DNA of 64,000 nt from Bacillus sp. SA1-12 (GTDB lineage Bacteria; Bacillota; Bacilli; Bacillales; Bacillaceae): assembly GCF_000981385.1 (NCBI RefSeq), contig NZ_LATZ01000128.1:1-64000 (forward strand), in the 5' to 3' direction. The notes beneath the pieces were generated by a model. That model did no database searches. It saw only the letters and a list, made by a program, of their open reading frames with translations, and was not told the origin of the DNA. How positions within the stretch are numbered: the stretch's first letter is position 1; each line of letters starts with the position of its first letter. Both the position numbers and the translations under genes were made by a program. This document shows, in pieces, positions 25,144 to 33,596 of this stretch.

Positions 25144-27153
25144 ATGAAACAAGTATTTAAGTCATCCTGTCCATTAAACTGTTGGGATAGCTGCGGCTTT
25201 GAAGTAACAGTTGAGGATGGAAAAGTAACAAAGGTTGAAGGAGATAAGGATCATCCGATTACCCAGGGTAAGATTTGCGGCAGAGGGAGAATGCTTGAAG
25301 CGAAGACAAATTCCCCAGTCCGATTAACAACTCCATTAAAAAAGGTAAAAGGGAAATTTATTGAGATTTCTTGGGAGCAAGCGCTGGATGAAGTTGCTGA
25401 AAAAATGAGGGAGATTAAAAGGATCCATGGTTCAACTGCAATCTTACATAGCCATGATTATGCAAACAATGGGCTTTTAAAAAATCTTGATAAGCGTTTC
25501 TTTCATTATTATGGCGGTGTTACAGAGTTAGTCGGCAGCGTCTGTTGGGGTTCTGGTATCGAAGCCCAAACCTGGGATTTTGGAAGCTCTTTTAGCCATG
25601 CTCCTGATGACATTTTTTATAGTAAGCATGTTGTGATTTGGGGAAGAAATGTAGCTAGAACGAATATGCATTTATTTCATTATTTACAGGAAGCGAAAAA
25701 GCGGGGCTCTACTATCACTGTCATAGACCCGATTCATAATGCAACAGCGAAAATAGCTGATCGTTATCTTTCCATTAAGCCTGGGATGGATGGGTTAGCC
25801 GCAATCGGTGTGATGAAATATTTGATTGCAGAAAATAAGCAGGATCAGATATTTATTGATAACCATACCACAGGGTATCATGACCTTTTAGCATTATTAG
25901 ATAGCATAAAGATGGATAACATTTTAGCTCAGGCTGAGATCACCTTAAATGATATTAAGTATTTAGCCTCTATATATGCGGATGGACCAACCTCCACATA
26001 TATAGGGTTAGGTATGCAAAGATACGCGAATGGCGGCAATACAATCAGATTAATTGATGCATTGATTGCAGTCAGTGGAAATGTCGGAATTCCTGGGGGA
26101 GGTGCTAATTTTGGCAACCTACAGGTAGGAAGAAGTTTCCATATGAACAGTCTAACACAACCACATAAAAAAACAGCTTCAAGACAATTTGCTATGATGA
26201 ACCAGGCTGAAGAGATTTTATCTGCTAAAAATCCTGAAATTAAAATGATCTTTGTCACATGTGGAAATCCGCTGGCCCAAGTTCCAAACTCTAACAAGGT
26301 TAAAAAGGCATTTGAAACTGTTGAGACTCTTGTTGTTGTCGATCACTTTTTAACAGATACTGCCGAACTTGCTGACTATGTATTCCCTACCACGACAGTA
26401 TTTGAGGAAGAAGATATCTATTATTCTTCTATGTATCATCATTATGTTAATTATGGAGAGAAGCTTGTGGACCCTCCTGGTGATGCAAGGTCTGATTTAT
26501 GGATTTGGACACAATTAGCAGAACGTTTAGGGTTTAGAGAAGCTTTTCAATTGTCACGAACAGAGTTTTTAGAAATAGGTCTTTCTAATTTAAACAAGCA
26601 TGGCATCACGTTGGATCGACTAAAAGAAGAAAAACGACTGCCACTGCCTGTTCAACATGTTCCATGGGAAACAAAAGAGTTTTTAACACCTACTGGAAAA
26701 TTTGAATTTACCTCTTCCCTTGCAGAGGGAAAAGGTTTTGAAGGGAAGCCGGTTTATCTCCCGCCAAAAGAATCGATTATCTCTAATTCATCACTGGCCA
26801 AGGAGTATCCATATCAGCTTTTATCGATCCATCCTTCTCGGTCAAACCATTCACAGCACTATGTCATGATTAAGGCATTACAAACGGTTAAGATTGAGAT
26901 CTCTGAGGATATCGCTAATGAAAAACAAATAGGAGACGGTGATTCTGTTGCCATCTATAATGATCGAGGAAGGCTATCGGGTACGGCTAAGATTATGAAG
27001 AAAGCTCATCCTCGAACAATTAATGTAGATGAGGGACAATGGCATAAGTTTGGCGGCTCTGTCAATTTACTTACATCAGATGGTCTTTCAGATAATGGAT
27101 TAGGCAGTGTGTTGTATGATTGTTTAGTCAATATCGAGAAATTAATTGGATAA
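25144..27153 (+). CDS. yyaE: Molybdopterin-dependent oxidoreductase YyaE
   Basis: This 669-residue protein is a DMSO-reductase/formate-dehydrogenase-type enzyme that binds bis-molybdopterin guanine dinucleotide. The N-terminal iron-sulfur motif is CPLNCWDSCGFEV with GKICGRGR. Further motifs are VIWGRNVARTNMH, VIDPIHNATAKIADRYLSIK and VSGNVGIPGGGANFGN, and the C-terminal MopB domain ends RTINVDEGQWHKFGGSVN. There is no Tat signal, so it is probably cytoplasmic. The physiological substrate cannot be told from sequence. It follows yyzM within 20 nt. Confidence 0.9.
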   Translation: MKQVFKSSCPLNCWDSCGFEVTVEDGKVTKVEGDKDHPITQGKICGRGRMLEAKTNSPVRLTTPLKKVKGKFIEISWEQALDEVAEKMREIKRIHGSTAILHSHDYANNGLLKNLDKRFFHYYGGVTELVGSVCWGSGIEAQTWDFGSSFSHAPDDIFYSKHVVIWGRNVARTNMHLFHYLQEAKKRGSTITVIDPIHNATAKIADRYLSIKPGMDGLAAIGVMKYLIAENKQDQIFIDNHTTGYHDLLALLDSIKMDNILAQAEITLNDIKYLASIYADGPTSTYIGLGMQRYANGGNTIRLIDALIAVSGNVGIPGGGANFGNLQVGRSFHMNSLTQPHKKTASRQFAMMNQAEEILSAKNPEIKMIFVTCGNPLAQVPNSNKVKKAFETVETLVVVDHFLTDTAELADYVFPTTTVFEEEDIYYSSMYHHYVNYGEKLVDPPGDARSDLWIWTQLAERLGFREAFQLSRTEFLEIGLSNLNKHGITLDRLKEEKRLPLPVQHVPWETKEFLTPTGKFEFTSSLAEGKGFEGKPVYLPPKESIISNSSLAKEYPYQLLSIHPSRSNHSQHYVMIKALQTVKIEISEDIANEKQIGDGDSVAIYNDRGRLSGTAKIMKKAHPRTINVDEGQWHKFGGSVNLLTSDGLSDNGLGSVLYDCLVNIEKLIG

Positions 27154-27167
27154 AAGGCTGTTTAAAT

Positions 27168-27215
27168 ACGGACAGCTCCCTTAATGGGGGACTGTCCCCT
27201 TTCATTTTATTTACC
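27168..27215 (+). terminator. Candidate terminator after yyaE
   Basis: GGACAG and CTGTCC, with inner TCCC / GGGA pairs, form a hairpin followed by CCTTTCATTTTATTT. The T tract is interrupted, so confidence is moderate. Confidence 0.5.
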
Positions 27216-27485
27216 AGGAAATGATAAATTGATTAAAACTGAGGTTAAGCGCTCACGTGTCAGTTCCTAGGAACAGGACTCTCAACTGTAGTCAGGGAGA
27301 TTAACTTCATGCCAATTAACTTTAGACTAATTTATCTAAAGCTGTTCAATGCTCTTATGCTTTTGTACCATGACATTATCGTTTAAAGATATTCGCTTGT
27401 CTTTTATGAATTTACTATCTATAATTGTTGAAGATTGAATAGAATTCGGACAAATTTTTTTGTTTCTTAATAGAGGAGTGGGAAT
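27216..27485. other. yyaE-ychF intergenic region
   Basis: After the terminator candidate about 270 nt contain no open frame with a ribosome site. The ychF ribosome site AGAGGAGTGGG lies at its right end. No clear promoter was identified. Confidence 0.5.
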
Positions 27486-28586
27486 ATGGCATTAACTGCT
27501 GGTATTGTAGGTCTTCCTAATGTCGGAAAATCAACATTGTTTAACGCAATTACACAAGCTGGTGCTGAATCAGCAAACTATCCATTTTGTACAATAGATC
27601 CTAATGTTGGGATTGTAGAAGTGCCTGATGAGCGTCTGCAAAAGCTAACAGAGCTTGTAAACCCTAAAAAAACCGTGCCAACAGCGTTTGAATTCACTGA
27701 TATTGCTGGGATTGTTAAAGGTGCCAGCAAAGGAGAAGGTTTAGGAAATAAATTCCTTTCCCATATTCGCCAAGTAGACGCGATTTGCCATGTTGTACGC
27801 TGTTTTGCAGATGAAAATATTACCCATGTTTCTGGTAAGGTTGATCCAATTTCTGATATCGAAACGATTAATCTTGAGCTGATTTTAGCGGATCTTGAAA
27901 CAGTTGATAAGCGAATTGACCGGGTTGCAAAACTTGCAAAACAAAAAGAAAAAACAGCTGTTTTTGAGCATGAAATATTAGTGAAGCTTAAAGAAGCGTT
28001 TGAAAATGAAAAGCCTGCTCGTTCTGTAGAGTTTAACGAAGAGCAACTGAAATATGTTAAACAATTGCATTTATTAACCATTAAACCTGTTCTGTATGTA
28101 GCAAATGTTAGTGAAGAGGAAGTAGCCGATGCTTCAGAAAATCCATATGTCAAACAGGTTCGTGAGTTTGCTGCTGGTGAAAATGCAGAAGTAATCGTAG
28201 TATGTGCAAAAATTGAATCTGAGATTGCTGAGCTTGAAGGGGAAGAGAAGGAAATGTTCCTTGAAGAGCTGGGAATTGAAGAGTCTGGGCTTGACCAGTT
28301 AATTAAAGCATCTTACCATCTTCTTGGATTGGCTACTTACTTTACAGCAGGCGAACAAGAGGTTCGTGCTTGGACGTTTAAAAAAGGTATGAAGGCTCCA
28401 CAATGTGCAGGAATTATCCATACCGACTTCGAAAGAGGGTTTATCCGTGCCGAAACAGTCTCATACGATGACCTGCTAGCTGCAAAGTCAATGGGTGCAG
28501 CACGTGAGGCAGGAAAGGTCCGATTAGAAGGAAAAGAATATTTTGTCCAAGACGGAGATGTTATTCACTTCCGATTTAATGTCTAA
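27486..28586 (+). CDS. ychF: Redox-regulated ATPase YchF (Obg family)
   Basis: This 366-residue P-loop protein belongs to the universally conserved YchF/OLA1 group, which prefers ATP and associates with ribosomes. Motifs are GLPNVGKSTLFNAI, FTDIAGIVKGASKGEGLGNK and, at the C-terminus, the TGS domain (AWTFKKGMKAPQCAGIIHTD) ending VIHFRFNV. AGAGGAGTGGG precedes the ATG. It is the yyaF position, immediately before rpsF. Confidence 0.97.
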   Translation: MALTAGIVGLPNVGKSTLFNAITQAGAESANYPFCTIDPNVGIVEVPDERLQKLTELVNPKKTVPTAFEFTDIAGIVKGASKGEGLGNKFLSHIRQVDAICHVVRCFADENITHVSGKVDPISDIETINLELILADLETVDKRIDRVAKLAKQKEKTAVFEHEILVKLKEAFENEKPARSVEFNEEQLKYVKQLHLLTIKPVLYVANVSEEEVADASENPYVKQVREFAAGENAEVIVVCAKIESEIAELEGEEKEMFLEELGIEESGLDQLIKASYHLLGLATYFTAGEQEVRAWTFKKGMKAPQCAGIIHTDFERGFIRAETVSYDDLLAAKSMGAAREAGKVRLEGKEYFVQDGDVIHFRFNV

Positions 28587-28589
28587 GAC

Positions 28590-28627
28590 CGGCTGAACAA
28601 GGCGCTTGCGCTTTTCTAATTTTTTTG
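28590..28627 (+). terminator. Terminator after ychF built on a repeat fragment (copy E)
   Basis: AAGGCG and CGCTTT pair around CTTG and are followed by TTCTAATTTTTTT, giving a plausible terminator. The sequence GCTGAACAAGGCGCTTGCGC then TTTTCTA also matches the terminal block of the dispersed repeat, reading like copy A's end (AGCTGAGCAAGGAGCTTCCG then CTTTTCTA). It may be a repeat end co-opted as a terminator. Confidence 0.6.
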
Positions 28628-28708
28628 TTAAAATACCTAATTGTGAGTAATTTATTTTAATTGCTCCTTGCCCATAATTGGGCCGTTTAGTCCAGAAGGA
28701 GGTGTAAG

Positions 28709-28999
28709 ATGATGAAAAAGTATGAAGTTATGTACATCATCCGTCCAAATATTGAAGATGAAGCTAAGAAAGCTTTAGTTGAGCGTTTCAACAACGTTTT
28801 ATCTGAAAATGGTGCGGAAGTAACTGAAGCAAAAGAGTGGGGAAAACGTCGCCTAGCATACGAAATCAATGATTTCCGTGATGGCTACTATATGCTTCTT
28901 CAAGTAAACTCTGAAGCTGCTGCGGTTCAAGAATTTGACCGTTTAGCGAAAATCAACGAAGATATCATTCGTCACATCGTTGTTAAAAAAGAAGCTTAA
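28709..28999 (+). CDS. rpsF: 30S ribosomal protein S6
   Basis: S6 binds 16S rRNA with S18 in the small subunit. The protein has 96 residues (or 95 from the second ATG at 28712) and contains KYEVMYIIRPNIEDEAKKAL, GKRRLAYEINDFRDGYYMLL and RHIVVKK. AAGGAGGTG precedes the tandem ATG pair. It begins the rpsF-ssb-rpsR operon. Confidence 0.97.
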   Translation: MMKKYEVMYIIRPNIEDEAKKALVERFNNVLSENGAEVTEAKEWGKRRLAYEINDFRDGYYMLLQVNSEAAAVQEFDRLAKINEDIIRHIVVKKEA

Positions 29000-29041
29000 T
29001 TTATAAATAATAGAAAAGATATTCAAAAAAGGATGGTTCTG

Positions 29042-29560
29042 ATGTTGAATCGAGTCGTACTAGTCGGAAGACTAACAAAAGATCCAGATCTGCGTTACAC
29101 ACCAAGCGGAGTAGCTGTTGCGACATTTACTTTAGCGGTAAACCGTACGTTTACGAACCAACAAGGTGAAAGAGAAGCTGATTTTCTTAACTGTGTGATT
29201 TGGCGCAAGCAAGCTGAAAATGTTGCAAACTTTCTTAAAAAAGGTAGTTTAGCAGGTGTTGACGGCCGGCTGCAATCACGTAGTTATGAAGATCAAACAG
29301 GCAAACGTGTTTATGTAACAGAGGTTGTTGCAGAAAGTGTCCAATTCCTTGAGCCTAGAAGTGCAGGCGGCGGAGGCGGCGGCAACAATAACTTTAACAA
29401 CAATAATAATTTTGGTGGGTATCCTAGCAATTCTGGTAATCAAAATCCGTTCGGTTCAGATCAAAATCAACGTAATCAAGGGCGTACAAGCTTTGATGAC
29501 GATCCATTTGCAAATGATGGAAAACCTATTGATATATCTGATGACGACTTACCGTTTTAA
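29042..29560 (+). CDS. ssb: Single-stranded DNA-binding protein SSB
   Basis: SSB coats single-stranded DNA at forks. It has 172 residues from the ATG at 29042 (MLNRVVLVGRLTKDPDLRYT); an ATG three codons earlier abuts the ribosome site AAAGG. The OB fold runs to about residue 105. A low-complexity Gly/Asn linker follows (GGGGGNNNFNNNNNFGG), and the tail DISDDDLPF is the acidic tip that recruits RecO, PriA and other partners. Position between rpsF and rpsR is standard. Confidence 0.98.
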   Translation: MLNRVVLVGRLTKDPDLRYTPSGVAVATFTLAVNRTFTNQQGEREADFLNCVIWRKQAENVANFLKKGSLAGVDGRLQSRSYEDQTGKRVYVTEVVAESVQFLEPRSAGGGGGGNNNFNNNNNFGGYPSNSGNQNPFGSDQNQRNQGRTSFDDDPFANDGKPIDISDDDLPF

Positions 29561-29606
29561 CTTTAAACATATATTCCAACTATAGTCAGAAGGGAGGAAA
29601 TGGACA

Positions 29607-29846
29607 ATGGCAGGCGGACGTAAAGGTGGACGTGCAAAACGTCGTAAAGTGTGCTTTTTCACTTCAAACGGAATCACACACATCGATTATAAAGATGTTG
29701 ATTTATTAAAAAAATTCGTATCTGAGCGTGGTAAAATTTTACCTCGTCGTGTAACAGGTACTAGTGCAAAATACCAACGTAAATTGACTGTAGCTATTAA
29801 GAGAGCTCGTCAAATGGCTTTATTACCATACGTTTCTGGTGAATAA
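29607..29846 (+). CDS. rpsR: 30S ribosomal protein S18
   Basis: S18 pairs with S6 on the platform of the small subunit. The protein has 79 residues and begins MAGGRKGGRAKRRKVCFFTS. It contains DLLKKFVSERGKILPRRVTG and ends RQMALLPYVSGE. GAAGGGAGG precedes the ATG. A cysteine is retained at CFFTS, but no full zinc motif is present. A strong terminator follows at once. Confidence 0.98.
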   Translation: MAGGRKGGRAKRRKVCFFTSNGITHIDYKDVDLLKKFVSERGKILPRRVTGTSAKYQRKLTVAIKRARQMALLPYVSGE

Positions 29847-29847
29847 G

Positions 29848-29887
29848 TAAAAAGCACAGATTGGATCTGATCCGATCTGTGCTTTTT
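29848..29887 (+). terminator. Terminator of rpsF-ssb-rpsR
   Basis: AAGCACAGAT pairs with ATCTGTGCTT, with an inner GGATctgATCC hairpin, followed by six T. Confidence 0.92.
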
Positions 29888-30074
29888 TATACATTTGTTG
29901 ATACATATTCCACAGTTTTTAATTAGACATATTATTTCTCATTTTACGATATACTAACACTATTTTAAGAGTACATATATAAAGTAATGTTGCTATGTTT
30001 GTTGTGTCAGATGTTTGATTACAAGTGGAAGGTAGTCTAAAATAAAGCTTGATCCCCTTAAAAAAAGAGGTGAA

Positions 30075-31019
30075 ATGATGAGGCGGATTCATGTAATAAC
30101 AGAAGGCGCCATTTTATTGGCTCTTTTCCTGGTTTTAATGCTTTTTGCTCTTTACGCACCATTTATAGGTTCTGTCCTGTTATTTGTCCTTCCATTGCCA
30201 TTCATCATCTTTACGATAAGACACGGTTTAAGTGTATCGTTGATGATGTTATTTGCGGGTAGTCTGCTGTCTGTCCTATTTGGTTCGGTTACTAACATTC
30301 TGATGGCCTTCATGTTTGGATTAAGTGGAGTAACAATGGGCATCTTTTATAAAAGAAAACAATCAACGGGTGCTTTAATAGGAGGAAGTATAGCTTATAC
30401 AATTGGATTAGTTGTGATCTATATAGGAACCATTCTTATTCTTCAAATTGATATGATTAAGGATTCCATTTCTTTATTAGAGCAGTCAATTGAGCAATCA
30501 AAATCCATGTATTCATCACTAAATCCTGATGCTGATCTTGAGGAGCAATTTGAACAACTTGAAGATGGATTAGATCTTATACATATTTTAACTCCTACAA
30601 TATTCGCGGCCACAGGAATGATATTCGCTGTCATTAGCCATATCATCGCCATACCCGTTCTTAAACGGTTGAGGGTTGGAGTTTCTCCAATAAAGCCTTT
30701 CAGGTATTTGCGGCTCCCTCAAAGTCTATTCTGGTATTATTTAATTGTCTCCTTGTTTATTATGGTAAACATAGATCCAGACAGCTTCTATTATATGGCA
30801 CTGATGAATTTATATTTTTTTCTGCAATTTTTTGTCCTTATTCAAGGATTCTCATTTGTATTTTACTATTCCTATATGAAGGGCCTATCAAAGGCTGTGC
30901 CAATTATTGTTTTGATTGCTTCATTACTTATACCAATCCTACTTTATCTTGTTAGAATCTTAGGTATAATTGATTTATGCTTCCCTCTCCGTGGTAAAAT
31001 AACAAAAAAAGTAAGATAG
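30075..31019 (+). CDS. yybS: YybS family membrane protein (DUF2232)
   Basis: This 314-residue protein has about eight hydrophobic segments, starting ILLALFLVLMLFALYAPFIG and ending AVPIIVLIASLLIPILLYLV, with an acidic central loop (NPDADLEEQFEQLEDGLD). The layout fits DUF2232/YybS. Its role is unknown; some family members resemble S components of transporters. AAGAGGTG precedes tandem ATGs. gdpP starts 34 nt downstream, so it probably shares a transcript with gdpP and rplI. Confidence 0.85.
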   Translation: MMRRIHVITEGAILLALFLVLMLFALYAPFIGSVLLFVLPLPFIIFTIRHGLSVSLMMLFAGSLLSVLFGSVTNILMAFMFGLSGVTMGIFYKRKQSTGALIGGSIAYTIGLVVIYIGTILILQIDMIKDSISLLEQSIEQSKSMYSSLNPDADLEEQFEQLEDGLDLIHILTPTIFAATGMIFAVISHIIAIPVLKRLRVGVSPIKPFRYLRLPQSLFWYYLIVSLFIMVNIDPDSFYYMALMNLYFFLQFFVLIQGFSFVFYYSYMKGLSKAVPIIVLIASLLIPILLYLVRILGIIDLCFPLRGKITKKVR

Positions 31020-31053
31020 GATTCAGTGCCAAAAGAGGAGTTGATGAGAGCGG

Positions 31054-33027
31054 ATGCCGAGTTTGTATGAAAAACCATTAATCCGATACCCTATTTATGT
31101 GTTAATTTCCGTTTCAGTCATATCTGTTCTGTTCCTCTATTTTTTTAATTGGATGATTGGTCTCCTTGTAACGGTTTTTTTAGGTGCTGCCCTTCTTTAT
31201 CTCAGAAAAGCTGTGGTTGACTTTCAAACTGAAATGGAAGGCTATATCACAACGCTTTCTTACCGATTGAAAAAAGTTGGCGAAGAAGCATTAATGGAAA
31301 TGCCGATTGGAATTATGCTATATAATGATCAGTATCTTATTGAGTGGACTAATCCTTTTTTAACATCTTGTTTTGATGAAGATACATTAGTTGGCAGATC
31401 ATTATACGATGTTGCAGATTCCTTAGTACCCCTAATTAAACAAGAGATCAATTCTGAAACCATTACCTTGCATGATGGAAAATTTAAAGTGATTATAAAA
31501 CGTGATGATCGTTTACTATATTTCTTTGATGTGACGGAACAAGTAGAGATTGAGCAGCAATATGAGAATGAACGGACTGCATTGGCATTAATCTTTTTAG
31601 ATAATTATGATGAAGTTACACAGGGAATGGACGATCAAACAAGAAGTGCAATTAATAGTGAGGTAACAGCTTTATTAAATAAGTGGGCGAAGGATTATGG
31701 AATCTTTTTAAAGAGGATTTCGTCAGAACGTTTTTTAGGTGTGCTAAATGAGAATATCTTAATGAAACTGGAAAAAACAAAGTTTTCCATTTTAGATGAA
31801 GTAAGAGAGAAAACGACGGTCCATAATGTATCGCTAACATTAAGTATTGGAATTGGTACGGGTGTCTCATCATTACAAGAGCTTGGCGACCTGGCCCAAT
31901 CGAGTCTTGATTTGGCTCTAGGCCGCGGTGGTGATCAGGTTGCGATTAAGCAAACAAGCGGCAAGGTTAAATTCTTTGGGGGAAAAACTAACCCAATGGA
32001 AAAACGCACGCGAGTACGTGCACGCGTCATATCACATGCTTTAAAAGAAATCGTACTAGAAAGCGATAAAGTAGTGATAATGGGACATAAGTTCCCTGAT
32101 ATGGATGCAATTGGTTCGGCCATTGGGATATTAAAGGTGGCTCAAGTAAATGAAAAAGAAGGGTTCATTGTTTTAGATCCATATGCCCTTGATTCAGGTG
32201 TCGAACAATTACTTACTGAAGTAAAGCAAAATCCAGACCTCTGGTCAAGATTTATTACACCAGAGGAAGCACTTGAAATCATGACAGATGAAACACTGTT
32301 AATTGTTGTTGATACACACCGGCCATCCTTAGTCATTGATGAAAGGCTGCTTGCTAAAAGTGAGCATGTGATTGTCATTGATCATCATAGACGTGGTGAG
32401 GAGTTTATTAAAGACCCTATCCTTGTTTACATGGAGCCATATGCCTCTTCTACAGCTGAACTAGTGACAGAGCTGTTAGAGTATCAGCCTAAGCGTCAGA
32501 AAATGAATATGATAGAGGCAACCGCCTTATTAGCAGGAATTATCGTAGATACGAAAAGTTTTACTCTCCGTACGGGATCTCGTACTTTTGATGCTGCTTC
32601 TTATTTGAGATCTAAAGGTGCTGATACAGTTTTAGTTCAGAAATTCTTGAAGGAAGATATCGAAAATTATGTAAAACGGGCAAAATTGATCCAAAATGCC
32701 TCAATTTTTCGAGAAGGCATCGCTATTACCATTGCTGAAGAAGATCAATATTTTGAGCAGGTTATTATTGCTCAGACAGCTGACACGCTTTTAACGATGA
32801 ATGGGGTTGTCGCTTCATTTGTCATTGCTAAACGCGGCGAAGGGTGTATTAGTATTAGTGCCCGCTCTCTAGGTGATATCAATGTCCAGTTGATCATGGA
32901 AGCTCTTGATGGTGGGGGCCATTTAACAAATGCCGCAACCCAGCTTTTTGATGTCACGCTTCAGGAAGCAGAGGAAAGACTAAAAGCAATAATAGATGAT
33001 TATCTTGAAGGAGGAGAAGAATCATGA
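31054..33027 (+). CDS. gdpP: Cyclic-di-AMP phosphodiesterase GdpP
   Basis: GdpP hydrolyses c-di-AMP and so affects potassium balance and beta-lactam tolerance. It has 657 residues. Two N-terminal spans (YPIYVLISVSVISVLFLYFF, WMIGLLVTVFLGAALLYL) are followed by a PAS-like domain, a degenerate GGDEF domain (near LSIGIGTG) and the DHH/DHHA1 phosphodiesterase. The latter shows GHKFPDMDAIGSAIG, VIDHHRRGEEF and GGGHLTNAATQL. The stop overlaps the rplI start by 4 nt. The start MPSLYEKPLIRYPIY agrees with Bacillus YybT. Confidence 0.96.
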   Translation: MPSLYEKPLIRYPIYVLISVSVISVLFLYFFNWMIGLLVTVFLGAALLYLRKAVVDFQTEMEGYITTLSYRLKKVGEEALMEMPIGIMLYNDQYLIEWTNPFLTSCFDEDTLVGRSLYDVADSLVPLIKQEINSETITLHDGKFKVIIKRDDRLLYFFDVTEQVEIEQQYENERTALALIFLDNYDEVTQGMDDQTRSAINSEVTALLNKWAKDYGIFLKRISSERFLGVLNENILMKLEKTKFSILDEVREKTTVHNVSLTLSIGIGTGVSSLQELGDLAQSSLDLALGRGGDQVAIKQTSGKVKFFGGKTNPMEKRTRVRARVISHALKEIVLESDKVVIMGHKFPDMDAIGSAIGILKVAQVNEKEGFIVLDPYALDSGVEQLLTEVKQNPDLWSRFITPEEALEIMTDETLLIVVDTHRPSLVIDERLLAKSEHVIVIDHHRRGEEFIKDPILVYMEPYASSTAELVTELLEYQPKRQKMNMIEATALLAGIIVDTKSFTLRTGSRTFDAASYLRSKGADTVLVQKFLKEDIENYVKRAKLIQNASIFREGIAITIAEEDQYFEQVIIAQTADTLLTMNGVVASFVIAKRGEGCISISARSLGDINVQLIMEALDGGGHLTNAATQLFDVTLQEAEERLKAIIDDYLEGGEES

Positions 33028-33470
33028 AGGTTATATTCTTAAAAGATGTAAAAGGAAAAGGGAAAAAAGGTGAAATAAAAAATGTTGCTGATGGTTATGC
33101 CCATAACTTTTTGATTAAACAGGGGCTTGCAATTGAAGCATCAACTGCAAATGTCAGTTCATTAAATGCGCAAAAGAAAAAGCAAGAAAAAGAAGCAATT
33201 GAAGAATTAGAACAAATGCAGGAGCTTAAAAAGGTGCTAAATGAATTAACAGTAGAATTAAAAGCAAAATCTGGTGAAGGCGGACGTCTTTTTGGTTCCA
33301 TTACAAGCAAACAAATAGCAGATGAGCTAAAAAAGAGCCATAGCATCAAGCTTGATAAACGGAAAATTGACCTTCCAGATGCGATTCGTGCATTAGGTTA
33401 TACAAATGTACCAGTTAAGCTTCATCCTGAAGTAACAGCAACAGTAAAGGTGCATGTAACGGAACAGTAA
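33024..33470 (+). CDS. rplI: 50S ribosomal protein L9
   Basis: L9 is an elongated large-subunit protein that affects frame maintenance. It has 148 residues: the N-terminal domain MKVIFLKDVKGKGKKGEIKN, VADGYAHNFLIKQGLAIEA, the long connecting helix, and the C-terminal domain GGRLFGSITSKQIADEL. GAAGGAGGAG precedes the ATG, which overlaps the gdpP stop (ATGA). Confidence 0.97.
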   Translation: MKVIFLKDVKGKGKKGEIKNVADGYAHNFLIKQGLAIEASTANVSSLNAQKKKQEKEAIEELEQMQELKKVLNELTVELKAKSGEGGRLFGSITSKQIADELKKSHSIKLDKRKIDLPDAIRALGYTNVPVKLHPEVTATVKVHVTEQ

Positions 33471-33482
33471 TTATTGGAAACA

Positions 33483-33541
33483 TATGTGGTTTTGTGGAAA
33501 GAGTGAAATTTTTCTTGAAGCGGAGCCACATTTTTTTTATC
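33483..33541 (+). terminator. Terminator after rplI
   Basis: ATGTGG and CCACAT pair around a loop of about 40 nt with an inner GGAAA / TTTTC pairing; seven or more T follow. The long loop lowers confidence. Confidence 0.6.
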
Positions 33542-33596
33542 CTTAATACTTAGGGAGTTTTAAATTTTCATAGCTTACTAATTAATATAAAGGACG

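Noticed and set aside
27241..27485. Small gene upstream of ychF
   Set aside because: Frames are short and lack ribosome sites; no residue pattern suggests coding.
29325..29585. Plus-strand open frame overlapping ssb
   Set aside because: It is the +1 shadow of the Gly/Asn-rich ssb linker.
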